Shown one piece after another: positions 1 to 7,731 of a stretch of DNA of 38,409 nt. Origin of the DNA: Puniceicoccaceae bacterium K14 (GTDB taxonomy: Bacteria > Verrucomicrobiota > Verrucomicrobiia > Opitutales > Opitutaceae); contig JAKYXN010000050.1 in the NCBI GenBank assembly GCA_022538095.1, positions 1-38,409 of the forward strand, in the 5' to 3' direction. The translations under genes were made by a program, and so were the position numbers. Below the pieces are notes generated by a model. It saw only the letters and a program-made list of their open reading frames with translations, ran no database searches and was not told the origin of the DNA. Position 1 is the stretch's first letter. Each line of letters opens with the position of its first letter.

Positions 1-35
1 TAAACGTAGCAACGTTCCGTTTCGATTTGAGACAT
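1..35 (-). CDS. Partial 5' end of a small repeated gene (left copy)
   Basis: Only the first eleven complete codons, reading MSQIETERCYV, lie in the window; the gene runs off the left edge. The evidence that this is coding is its paralogue at the other end of the window (38374-38409), which reads MSRIETDRCYVY. Of the four base differences between the two, two are silent (CGT/CGC, GTT/GTC) and two give conservative changes (Q/R, E/D), as expected for a protein under selection. The family cannot be named from so few residues. A start with '..CYVY' would fit small GIY-YIG nuclease-like proteins, but that is a guess. Confidence 0.45.
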   Translation of the reverse strand, partial: MSQIETERCYV

Positions 36-93
36 TCATAAAACATACCAAATCACAGCTCTAAAAAATAGACGCTCTACGACGGACGGTTAC
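1..93 (-). repeat. Terminal inverted copy of a repeat (left)
   Basis: Read on the minus strand, positions 93 to 1 align without gaps to 38316-38408 on the plus strand. By hand count about 71 of 93 bases match: 40 of 58 in the leader and 31 of 35 in the coding start. Both copies hold the same GCGTCT and CGTCC blocks 30-50 nt before the start codon. The copies face outward from the window. This could be a repeated gene with a conserved promoter or the end of a mobile element. Confidence 0.75.
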
Positions 94-125
94 GAAGCTT
101 CGGAGTTACCCAACATAGCGGCGGC

Positions 126-158
126 AAAAAAGGCCGCCTGAGCAATCCAGGCGACCTT
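126..158 (-). terminator. Rho-independent terminator of the TonB-dependent receptor gene
   Basis: On the minus strand, positions 158-130 form an 11-bp stem with one G-U pair (AAGGTCGCCTG with CAGGCGGCCTT) around a 7-nt loop, GATTGCT. A run of six T (131-126) follows. It lies 27 nt beyond the receptor stop codon. Confidence 0.85.
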
Positions 159-184
159 GGTAGTAAATTAAACTCTCTAAGCTT

Positions 185-2974
185 TTAGAACTTGTAGTTG
201 ATACCCGTAAAGAAAGTAGTTCCAGAGCTAGTCGAGTTATAATGACGACGAGCTGTCAGATCCGAGTACTGCTCCTCACGTTGATCGGTAATGTTAATCA
301 CATCAAAAGTAAGCTTCAACTTGTGGTTTAATTGATAAAAGGCAGAGAAATCGACATAGACAGTCGAATTGAAGCCATCTCCATCTTCATCATTACCAAT
401 CGGAGTCGCACGTGCCACATAACCACTACGATAATTAGCTGATGCTCGCGCGCCCCATTTATCAGTTTCATAATAGAAAGTTGCATTTCCGAGCACATCC
501 GAAAGGCCTTCGATTGACCTGATCAACGAGACGTCATCACCCGGAGCCGCATAGTCCAACTCACCGTCAACGAAAGTGAGGTTGCCTACGAAACCGAGAT
601 GCTCCAGTGGACCAGGAAGAAAATCTAGATCGGATTGGAACGAGAACTCGATCCCTTCAATGGTAGTATCCTCATGATTGATAGGACGACTGAATTCATC
701 CACAATGGAGTCTGGAGTCAGGCCATCCAAAACACTTAAAGGGACACCCGTTTCACTGAACGGTACATTTTCCACAGTTTCAGTTCCAATTAAGCCTGTT
801 ATATCCTTGAAAAAATACCCTACTGCAAAAGTACCAATATCCCCAAAATACCATTCCAAGGATAGGTCTATATTGTCAGACTCATAGGGCTCTAAACCAG
901 GGTTACCCACCTCAACATTAAATTCTTCAGTTTCGCTATCAGGGACACCAGAAACGTCACCATTGACAGCCAATGAACCAATACTTGGGCGATTGATATT
1001 TTGCGATAGGCCAAGACGAAGAAGTAAGTTTTCTTTGAGCTCCAAAGTCGCGTTGAAGGTAGGTAAGAAACCATCATAACTTTGACCAACTGTTATACGT
1101 TCTTCAAATTCATCAAGCTCTCCGGTTTCCTCATCAACAACTCTCTCAACAGAGGCAACACCACTAGAGGTCACATCCGTTTCGTATCCACGAACACCTA
1201 CATCACCATAAAGCCTTTTACCACCCACTTTTGTCTCCCATAAGTAGCTAACGTAAGCTGCATTCGTGGATTCTTCGACTTCGTATATCCGATCTGAACC
1301 TGCTATCGATCGGGTAACACCCAACGTTTCTAGGGCTGCGTCGAAATCGACGATTGTCCAGTCTTGGTCTTCGTGATCAGTGAAAATCTTATAATATTCA
1401 CTTATATCGTCATCGACAGCTCCTGATTGGAAATCTGATCTCAATACATTACTGTTTATTTCTCGGAATCCGGAGTTAAAAAATTCCTGGGAAGCCAACC
1501 CAAATTTAAGCGATGATGTATCATTGAAAGTATACTCTAAATCAATCTTGGCATTATCAAAGGTAGTTTCCTGAAAACGTCCTTCGAAGTCAATTTCATG
1601 AGCCCGCCAAACAGTTGGGTCAGCAGGATCAAAACCATAAGTATTTGTCAGGTCATTTGGATCAAGTGTGTAGTCTGTTGTAACATCGCCAAACGTTTCG
1701 AGGTAGAATTTGTCACTAATTGGAATATCATACGTAGACTTTTCCGTGCCTAGAAGAATAGTTGCCTTCAACGCGTCACTGATCTGCCAATCAGTAGTGA
1801 GCACAAGCTGATCAAATTCATTCTCAGCGAGTTGTCGGCGTGTTTCGGTAGCATTGTTGCCACCAGATACATCTATGAAGACAACCTCGCCATTCTCGTT
1901 GAAACGGAGTTCATTGATCGTTGAATTTGGGTATACCACTCCATCGACAGTCGTTCCCCCTCCGAGCCAGGAAGAAGAATTTGCTCCACGAGAATTTAAG
2001 TGAAGCTCATCGCGTTCACCGGTAAATTCTCCGTGCAAAATATCGAGCGTAAAATGGAGCTCATCGGTTGGTCTCCATTGAAAAGCGGAAGTAATGCCTA
2101 AGCGCTCTTGATGGCTCTGCCAGGAAGAAATTCGGTTACCACGAGCAAAACGCAATTCACCATTAGTAAGCGCTGCTTGAGTCTCGGCTGGGAGTGCTGA
2201 AATATCACTACCTTGCTCATTAGCAGAAGGGCGCCAACGGAAGGTGTTAGTTCCTTGTTCATCTGTATCACGCTCCGAATACGCTACTGAAATCAACGCT
2301 CCAAAAGTTTCTCCCCATGTATTTGATACTTGGAATGCTGTTCGAGGCTGCAAGTCACCCGTTAATGTATTAGATCCCATTTTAACTGAAAGCGCGGCAT
2401 TAACTCCTTCGCCATAGTCAAATGGCTTGGCCGTTATTAGCCCAATAGTACCGGCAAGACCACCTTCAGTCTGTGAAGCGTCATAACTCTTTTTCACTTC
2501 CACTCTGTTAAAGAGCTCCGAAGCGAATATATTAAAGTCAAACGCACGGTCACGGCTACCTTGCCCACGACTGTCTTGAGGAGAATCTACATTTCCTAAA
2601 ACTTCCATGCCGTTCAACTGTACTCGAGTAAAATCTGGACCCAATCCCCGTAATGTCACTCGGCGACCTTCACCGGCTTCACGATTGATCGCAACCCCAG
2701 CTATCCGTTGCAGCGACTCAGCTAGATTTAAGTCTGGAAACTTTGCAATATCCTCAGCAACGATCGTGTCGCTGATGACTCTAGATTCCATTTTGATATC
2801 GCGCGCCTTCGCCAAAGATGTACGAGTTCCAGAAACCACAAAGTCATCTAAAGTATATACATCTCCCGATTCCTCATTATCAGTTTGTGCGTAAGTTGTA
2901 ACTGCCGAAAAGACCATCGCGGCAGGAATAAGACACAGCTTTATGTATCTTGGGGTATTGTTTAAGTAGTTCAT
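185..2974 (-). CDS. TonB-dependent outer-membrane receptor
   Basis: Outer-membrane beta-barrel receptor that takes up a ligand with energy from TonB-ExbBD. Residues 1-29 form a signal peptide ending TTYAQ. Then come a TonB-box-like stretch (YTLDDFVVSGTR, about 40-51) and the plug domain (about 65-190) with the conserved 'LQRIAGVAINREAGEG' and 'RVEVKKSYDASQTEGGLAGTI' segments; the rest is barrel. The protein ends in a terminal Phe after alternating residues (GINYKF), the outer-membrane insertion signal. Plug style and length (929 aa) fit the TonB-Xanth-Caul type of receptor common in polysaccharide-utilising bacteria. The ligand is unknown; the neighbours suggest a sugar acid, an inositol derivative or a glycan fragment. 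There is no SuscD-like partner, no clear Shine-Dalgarno sequence, and a strong terminator follows. Confidence 0.95.
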   Translation of the reverse strand: MNYLNNTPRYIKLCLIPAAMVFSAVTTYAQTDNEESGDVYTLDDFVVSGTRTSLAKARDIKMESRVISDTIVAEDIAKFPDLNLAESLQRIAGVAINREAGEGRRVTLRGLGPDFTRVQLNGMEVLGNVDSPQDSRGQGSRDRAFDFNIFASELFNRVEVKKSYDASQTEGGLAGTIGLITAKPFDYGEGVNAALSVKMGSNTLTGDLQPRTAFQVSNTWGETFGALISVAYSERDTDEQGTNTFRWRPSANEQGSDISALPAETQAALTNGELRFARGNRISSWQSHQERLGITSAFQWRPTDELHFTLDILHGEFTGERDELHLNSRGANSSSWLGGGTTVDGVVYPNSTINELRFNENGEVVFIDVSGGNNATETRRQLAENEFDQLVLTTDWQISDALKATILLGTEKSTYDIPISDKFYLETFGDVTTDYTLDPNDLTNTYGFDPADPTVWRAHEIDFEGRFQETTFDNAKIDLEYTFNDTSSLKFGLASQEFFNSGFREINSNVLRSDFQSGAVDDDISEYYKIFTDHEDQDWTIVDFDAALETLGVTRSIAGSDRIYEVEESTNAAYVSYLWETKVGGKRLYGDVGVRGYETDVTSSGVASVERVVDEETGELDEFEERITVGQSYDGFLPTFNATLELKENLLLRLGLSQNINRPSIGSLAVNGDVSGVPDSETEEFNVEVGNPGLEPYESDNIDLSLEWYFGDIGTFAVGYFFKDITGLIGTETVENVPFSETGVPLSVLDGLTPDSIVDEFSRPINHEDTTIEGIEFSFQSDLDFLPGPLEHLGFVGNLTFVDGELDYAAPGDDVSLIRSIEGLSDVLGNATFYYETDKWGARASANYRSGYVARATPIGNDEDGDGFNSTVYVDFSAFYQLNHKLKLTFDVINITDQREEQYSDLTARRHYNSTSSGTTFFTGINYKF

Positions 2975-3000
2975 TTTTTTGGTTTGTGTTTGGTATGTAA

Positions 3001-3020
3001 AGACCTGCTTACGCGGGTCT
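3001..3020 (-). promoter_or_regulatory. Stem-loop in the leader of the receptor gene
   Basis: On the minus strand, AGACCCGC pairs with GCAGGTCT, with one C-A mismatch, around a GTAA loop (a GNRA-type tetraloop in RNA). It lies 26 nt before the receptor start codon, so it would be in the mRNA leader if transcription starts upstream. Its role is unknown. Confidence 0.35.
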
Positions 3021-3109
3021 AAGTTTGAGACTTACGTATCCAAATTCAAATGCATGACATAAGTTCCTCAGATTAATTCTGACAGAACAACATCAGCACA
3101 ACTTCATCA

Positions 3110-3130
3110 AACTAGCAATAGTTGCTAGTT
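3110..3130. promoter_or_regulatory. Perfect palindrome between inositol oxygenase and receptor genes
   Basis: AACTAGCAA-TAG-TTGCTAGTT is a perfect inverted repeat with 9-bp arms and a 3-bp centre. It lies 136 bp upstream of the receptor start and 41 bp after the inositol oxygenase stop. No T-run follows on the minus strand, so an operator for the receptor promoter seems likelier than a terminator. It differs from the TATG-N5-CATA motif found elsewhere in the locus. Confidence 0.4.
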
Positions 3131-3171
3131 GACATTTTGGTGACAAATTTTCCCTCTAATCGTATTCGTAT

Positions 3172-4032
3172 TTAAAAACGAATACGATCTGGTAGAAAAT
3201 TCGAAGCGATATCTTCGTATAGGGGCATCAATTCTGCAACATTAGGTTTGACCGGGGATTTTGTGTATAGGTCGTATTGGTTGAACTGATTCACGTACTT
3301 AAACATTTCATGATCATGATCTGTCATAAGGTGTGAATAGGCATTCTCTCTATGTTGCGGATAGAAAGAATGGTAGCGGAGTATATAGAGAGCTGGTTCT
3401 GGTAAATAGTCTTTTAAGACATTATAGATGTATTCATCATGTCCCCAGGACATATGTACGTTTTTCAGCCCACAGTTAGGCTCGTAAACACCATATTTTG
3501 TATTATAACGACTATTGTTGTAATCTGGGTTTTCCTTAAAGTAATCCCAGTAAATAATTTTTTCAGAAAACGCGCACCCAACTGGGAACGTATCACCAAC
3601 GACCGCCCATTGGGCCTCGCCAAAGAGGCACAAAACCTTTCCCAAATCATGGAGTAATCCAGTCAAAACCATCCAATCCGGCAGTCCATCTGCACGAATT
3701 GCTTCAGACGTTTGAAATAAATGTTGAGCTTGGTCTAAATCGATATCGGGGTCAGAGTCGTCAACCAAGGTATTCAAATAATCGATCGCTTCTCGAAGCG
3801 ACATCTCTGTACGGTTTAACCCGAGATACTCTTGCTCTTTCTTTAAAACGAAATCGTAGGTCTGGTTAATATGATTCAAACGGTAAAATTCCTTAACCGT
3901 ATCCCTAGCTGGATTGTCATAACTTCTAAATTCTTCCTTTTTCTTTTCGCCGGGATTTGGGTAGCGCTCTAAGAGATCGTCTTCCCATTCATCCAGATCG
4001 TTCAAGGGGCCGTTTTGCTGACTTTTGTTCAT
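3172..4032 (-). CDS. myo-Inositol oxygenase (MIOX)
   Basis: Cytoplasmic mixed-valent di-iron oxygenase that cleaves myo-inositol with O2 to D-glucuronate. The HD-domain iron ligands known from mammalian MIOX are all present: His104 (QAQHLFQT), His128-Asp129 (LLHDLGK), His198 (SWGHDE), His221 (RYHSFYPQH) and Asp254 (NQYDLY). The segments around DTFPVGCAFSE and NTKYGVYEPNCGL are also typical. Length (286 aa) matches the eukaryotic enzyme. MIOX is mainly a eukaryotic enzyme; bacterial members are known but scattered. The gene has its own upstream region with a TATG-N5-CATA palindrome 58 bp before the start, and is separated from the MFS gene by 193 bp. Its product, glucuronate, would feed a uronate pathway not encoded in this window. 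Confidence 0.93.
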   Translation of the reverse strand: MNKSQQNGPLNDLDEWEDDLLERYPNPGEKKKEEFRSYDNPARDTVKEFYRLNHINQTYDFVLKKEQEYLGLNRTEMSLREAIDYLNTLVDDSDPDIDLDQAQHLFQTSEAIRADGLPDWMVLTGLLHDLGKVLCLFGEAQWAVVGDTFPVGCAFSEKIIYWDYFKENPDYNNSRYNTKYGVYEPNCGLKNVHMSWGHDEYIYNVLKDYLPEPALYILRYHSFYPQHRENAYSHLMTDHDHEMFKYVNQFNQYDLYTKSPVKPNVAELMPLYEDIASNFLPDRIRF

Positions 4033-4089
4033 TTTTACTCTTTTGGGGTCTAATCTAAACTAGAGAATCACAATCAAAGTGCCGTTATG

Positions 4090-4104
4090 ATATGTAGTAC
4101 ATAT
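4090..4104. promoter_or_regulatory. Putative operator upstream of inositol oxygenase
   Basis: ATATGTA-G-TACATAT is a perfect palindrome about position 4097, with a GT-N3-AC core typical of FadR-subfamily GntR regulators. On the minus strand a TTGATT sequence lies 20 bp before its TATG, so a bound repressor would cover the promoter. The 13-bp core is identical to the site at 14418-14430. The assignment to the GntR/FCD regulator encoded at 9187 is inferred. Confidence 0.6.
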
Positions 4105-4225
4105 AGAATTTAATTAAAATCAAATCTTTTTTACTCAATTAGCCCACTTAATGCCTGGCTAGAGTGTGTTTTCTTCCCAAATTCTAGTCTTTCAGTGACC
4201 GGAGACAGAGGCTCCCACGTTTACC

Positions 4226-5530
4226 CTATTTTTTTTGAATAAGCGCATAGAAACAAATGTAAGCGTAGCACGCCACCGGCAGAAGAAATGCTAAACCAAA
4301 GCTAGCCGCATCGGCCACCAAGCCAAATAGAGGAGGAAACACAGCGCCACCTACAATTGCAGCACAAAGAACTCCTGATCCCTGAGAACGGCTGTGCGGA
4401 AGGCTGTTAATTCCCAGACTAAAAATAGTTGGAAACATAATAGAGTTAAAGAGACCAATGCCAAGCACAGACCAAACAGCCACAAATCCCCCACTTAACG
4501 CAGTAACAATACATAAGACGACAGAGATTGCAGCATAGGTTGCCAGCAGTAAAGAAGCTGAAATAAAACGAGATAATCCAGCTCCAATAAATCGCCCAAT
4601 CATAGCCCCGCTCCAGTAAAACGCTACGAAAGTACCGACGATCCTAGAAGGATTAAGCTCATCGATAGATCTCCCACTTAAAGCTTCTATCCACCCTGTA
4701 ACTACCCCTCCTGGTTGCAGCATCGATGGCACATCGAAATTCAGAAAGTAATTTACGATATAGCTACCTATCGTAACCTCGGCTCCGACGTAGACAAAAA
4801 TTCCCAACGCACCGAGCATCAGTCCTTTGTGTTTCAATACAAAGCCATATCCACTTTCCTCACTTTCACTTTTCTTTTGAACGGCGGGCAAATGCAGAAA
4901 AACGAAAACAAGAGCCACGACCGCCAGTACTAATCCCAAAACTAAAAATGGTCCACGAACAGCCGCAGCCTCAGTCACACGATATGCATCCAATGCTTCC
5001 GACGATAAATTGCCTTGTTCTTCAGAAGATAAAACTTCGGATCCCAAAATAAAAGAAGCGGCAACTAAAGGGGCGATAGCTGTACCCAAAGAATTGAACG
5101 CCTGAGCCAATGTTAATCGACTTGGAGCGGTATTCTCCGGACCAAGCAAAACAACGTAAGGATTCGCTGATACTTGAAGCAAAGTCATTCCTCCGGCCAA
5201 GACGAATAAAGCTAATAGAAATAGAGGAAACACACGTAACGACGCAGCAGGCAAAAAGATAAGACAACCGATAGCCATAACCGATAAGCCAATAATAATG
5301 CCTATTTTGTACCCAACTTTCGATACGATTGCTCCTCCAGGCAAAGATACTAAAAAATATGCTCCAAAGAAGGCAACCTGCACTAAACCCGCCTGAAAAT
5401 AGCTTAAAGTGAATACATCTCTTAGACGTGGAATAAATGCATCTACGAGGACCGTAAGAAAGCCCCACGTAAAAAAGAGCGTTGTTACAATAATAAAAGG
5501 AACTAAGTAATTATTTCTAGACTGAGTCAT
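4226..5530 (-). CDS. FucP-type MFS sugar permease
   Basis: Inner-membrane proton-coupled sugar transporter of the major facilitator superfamily, about 12 membrane segments in 434 residues. The N-terminal 'FFTWGFLTVLVDAFIPRLRD..F' and 'FQAGLVQVAFFGAYFL' and the central 'ANPYVVLLGPENTAPSRLTLAQAFNSLG' are the hallmarks of the L-fucose/galactose/glucose permease family (FucP/GluP). The substrate cannot be read from sequence; the neighbourhood suggests a monosaccharide or inositol-like polyol released by the glycosidases. It starts 26 bp after the SSS symporter stop, so both are probably on one transcript with GH28. A 193-bp gap with a promoter-like region separates it from inositol oxygenase downstream. 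Confidence 0.9.
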   Translation of the reverse strand: MTQSRNNYLVPFIIVTTLFFTWGFLTVLVDAFIPRLRDVFTLSYFQAGLVQVAFFGAYFLVSLPGGAIVSKVGYKIGIIIGLSVMAIGCLIFLPAASLRVFPLFLLALFVLAGGMTLLQVSANPYVVLLGPENTAPSRLTLAQAFNSLGTAIAPLVAASFILGSEVLSSEEQGNLSSEALDAYRVTEAAAVRGPFLVLGLVLAVVALVFVFLHLPAVQKKSESEESGYGFVLKHKGLMLGALGIFVYVGAEVTIGSYIVNYFLNFDVPSMLQPGGVVTGWIEALSGRSIDELNPSRIVGTFVAFYWSGAMIGRFIGAGLSRFISASLLLATYAAISVVLCIVTALSGGFVAVWSVLGIGLFNSIMFPTIFSLGINSLPHSRSQGSGVLCAAIVGGAVFPPLFGLVADAASFGLAFLLPVACYAYICFYALIQKK

Positions 5531-5556
5531 AACTGGAATTCATTTCAAAGGTTACT

Positions 5557-7686
5557 TTATCTTCCCAAATTTATCATTAGATAGAAGAAGCCAATGATCA
5601 CAAATATCATGCCACACGCTGCCAAAACACCTACGGCATCGACCTTTCTCCATTTGTAGATTTCCCAATCACTATTAGGAAAAAGAAGACTTACTTGCGT
5701 GCCGCCCGAAGCGACAACCCCTTCATTTTCAGATCCAACTACAGGGGTCCGCATTTTAGTGAAAAAGCAATCCAGCATTTTTTCATTATCTCGCAATGAA
5801 ATTAAGGATACAAAAACAAGGATCAAAAATGGGGTAAACAAACGAACCAACAAGCGAATAGTCTCGTTTAGCGCATACGGATTCGACTCCAGGTCAACGC
5901 CTATGAAGTCAAGAAGCAACATCTCCAAATAAAGATAACCTCTTCCATAAGGAGCGCCGTCTTCGGTGTATTGAATGCCCTTAGACCAAAAGATAGAGCG
6001 ACTGGGCAAAGCATAAGTTTTTACGATTTTGTCGCCAACCTTCACGGCTTCTTCATTCAAATCCACTCGACTTCCAAGCCCATCAGCAACGTCATGCTCT
6101 TTAGCTGTGTAAACTCTTTCAATCGTTTGGGAAGTCGTCTGCTTCGCCAAATAAGAATTTGCTCGCATGTCATCGTTCACTAGCGGAAGCAGAACCGGTA
6201 TAAAGTAAAATAGAGCAAACGTAGTCCCTATCGACCACCATGCTCCAATTCGATTGGCTCGTCGCCACTTTAAACCTAACCAAAAAGTAGCCGCGAAAAT
6301 GACGAAAAATTCCCAGACGAATTTTAGCACCTGCAAGATATTATCGAACTGAGTCGTTACTAACGCAGCTCCAATTAAGAAAACTCCACCAGAAATGCGG
6401 CCAACCCAGACTCGCTGAGATTCCGATTTGTTCGGAAATAGAGGGGTGTAAATGCAACGTACAAACAAGCCGGATACCGTAATCATCAAACAATCGGCCG
6501 TAGACATTAAAGCCGCCATCATACTAGCGATCATCAAGCCAACTAGGCCTAATTGAAACCCTCCCAACAGATCCTTGGTAGCATGCCCCCAAACATAATC
6601 GGGATTACTCAAACTGTCTTTGTAAAGCAAAGCGGCAGCCAAGGCAAAAACACCCCACAGAATAGTGACAATTCGCTTCATAAAGGTCCCGCTTACGAAG
6701 CCAACTCGAGCAGTCCACTCATCTTTGGCCGCTCCTGCTGTAACCAGTTGATTCGGTTGCACAACAACACTCAAACCTGATACTAGAGCAACCGTCGCGA
6801 TATAGTACCAGGTAAAATCCAATACCAAAGGCGATCCAAATATTTCGAAGAAACTCTCAGGTAATTTACTATGAATATGCCGCAGAGCATTCATCGCTCC
6901 TTCACCTCCATATACTGTGTTCACCTCCATCCACGCAAAAGGAATTAGTAGGACAGAAAGCAAAATTATAAAAACGCCCTGGAGCATATCCGTATAAAAA
7001 GCAGCCTCCAACCCACCTAATGCGGTATAGAGTATCACTAGAATACAAATACTCCAAATCACAATCTGTTCATTGAGATGCGAATGCAATCCTCTTGGAG
7101 CTTCAGACCTTAATAGTTCGAGCTTCTCTTTTTGCTCAGCGTCCAGTTCATCAAAATTAAGAGACTGCAACGCCTGTAGCTCTTTGAATTGAGCCAACTC
7201 CGAAGCTTCTTGATGGGTCAACTCTGCCTCTGATTTAGCTGTCATCGCAATCGCAGTTTTGGAAACAGCCATGTATCCTACGGACAATAATCCCATCATC
7301 CCTACAGCTGCAATCAATGCGTAAACCCCGGCCATACGCTTCGACCCATAGCGCTCTCGAAAAAAGTCTCCCATCGTAATGATACGTAAACGACGTAGCC
7401 AAGGAGAAGTAATCCAGAACAGAGGCGTCACGAACAACATTAACAACGCACTCCAAACGCCACTTGCTCCATTGTTAAAAGTCGTTGTCGCTACGCCCGC
7501 AGGGCCATCCGCCGAAGTCGCTTGGCCAAAGCTCGCAAAGGTAGATGTTAATTTTCCAAATTTTCTTCCACCTAGAAAGTAATCCGCCTCGCCTTTGATT
7601 TTCAGACTCGCCCGAACGCCCACCCAAACGATCACCAAAAAGTAAGCAATCACGACAATAATATCTAACACGGATAGTCCAAACAT
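5557..7686 (-). CDS. Sodium:solute symporter family (SSS) transporter, long form
   Basis: Inner-membrane Na+-coupled transporter of the SSS family (LeuT fold). 'ADYFLGGRKFGKLTSTFASFGQATSADGPAG' style residues about 34-64 and 'YTALGGLEAAFYTDMLQGVFI' about 220-240 are diagnostic. At 709 aa it is about 150-200 residues longer than common members. The extra length lies in a charged, helix-prone insert (about 151-205, rich in Glu, Leu and Gln) between membrane segments and in a soluble loop (about 510-590) before the last helices. Similar long SSS proteins sit beside glycosidases in Verrucomicrobia and Planctomycetes, which suggests uptake of sugars or uronates. It lies between GH28 (45-bp gap) and the MFS permease (26-bp gap), presumably in one operon. 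Confidence 0.9.
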   Translation of the reverse strand: MFGLSVLDIIVVIAYFLVIVWVGVRASLKIKGEADYFLGGRKFGKLTSTFASFGQATSADGPAGVATTTFNNGASGVWSALLMLFVTPLFWITSPWLRRLRIITMGDFFRERYGSKRMAGVYALIAAVGMMGLLSVGYMAVSKTAIAMTAKSEAELTHQEASELAQFKELQALQSLNFDELDAEQKEKLELLRSEAPRGLHSHLNEQIVIWSICILVILYTALGGLEAAFYTDMLQGVFIILLSVLLIPFAWMEVNTVYGGEGAMNALRHIHSKLPESFFEIFGSPLVLDFTWYYIATVALVSGLSVVVQPNQLVTAGAAKDEWTARVGFVSGTFMKRIVTILWGVFALAAALLYKDSLSNPDYVWGHATKDLLGGFQLGLVGLMIASMMAALMSTADCLMITVSGLFVRCIYTPLFPNKSESQRVWVGRISGGVFLIGAALVTTQFDNILQVLKFVWEFFVIFAATFWLGLKWRRANRIGAWWSIGTTFALFYFIPVLLPLVNDDMRANSYLAKQTTSQTIERVYTAKEHDVADGLGSRVDLNEEAVKVGDKIVKTYALPSRSIFWSKGIQYTEDGAPYGRGYLYLEMLLLDFIGVDLESNPYALNETIRLLVRLFTPFLILVFVSLISLRDNEKMLDCFFTKMRTPVVGSENEGVVASGGTQVSLLFPNSDWEIYKWRKVDAVGVLAACGMIFVIIGFFYLMINLGR

Positions 7687-7731
7687 AGCTTAAAGGGTAG
7701 TTCTTAGTTTTCTTTCAAATTTGTCTCTTAA

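Noticed and set aside
5022-5468. A long open frame of 148 codons on the minus strand inside the MFS gene
   Set aside because: It overlaps the permease fully in another frame, and its Ser/Cys/Arg-rich composition is typical of a shadow of membrane-protein codons.
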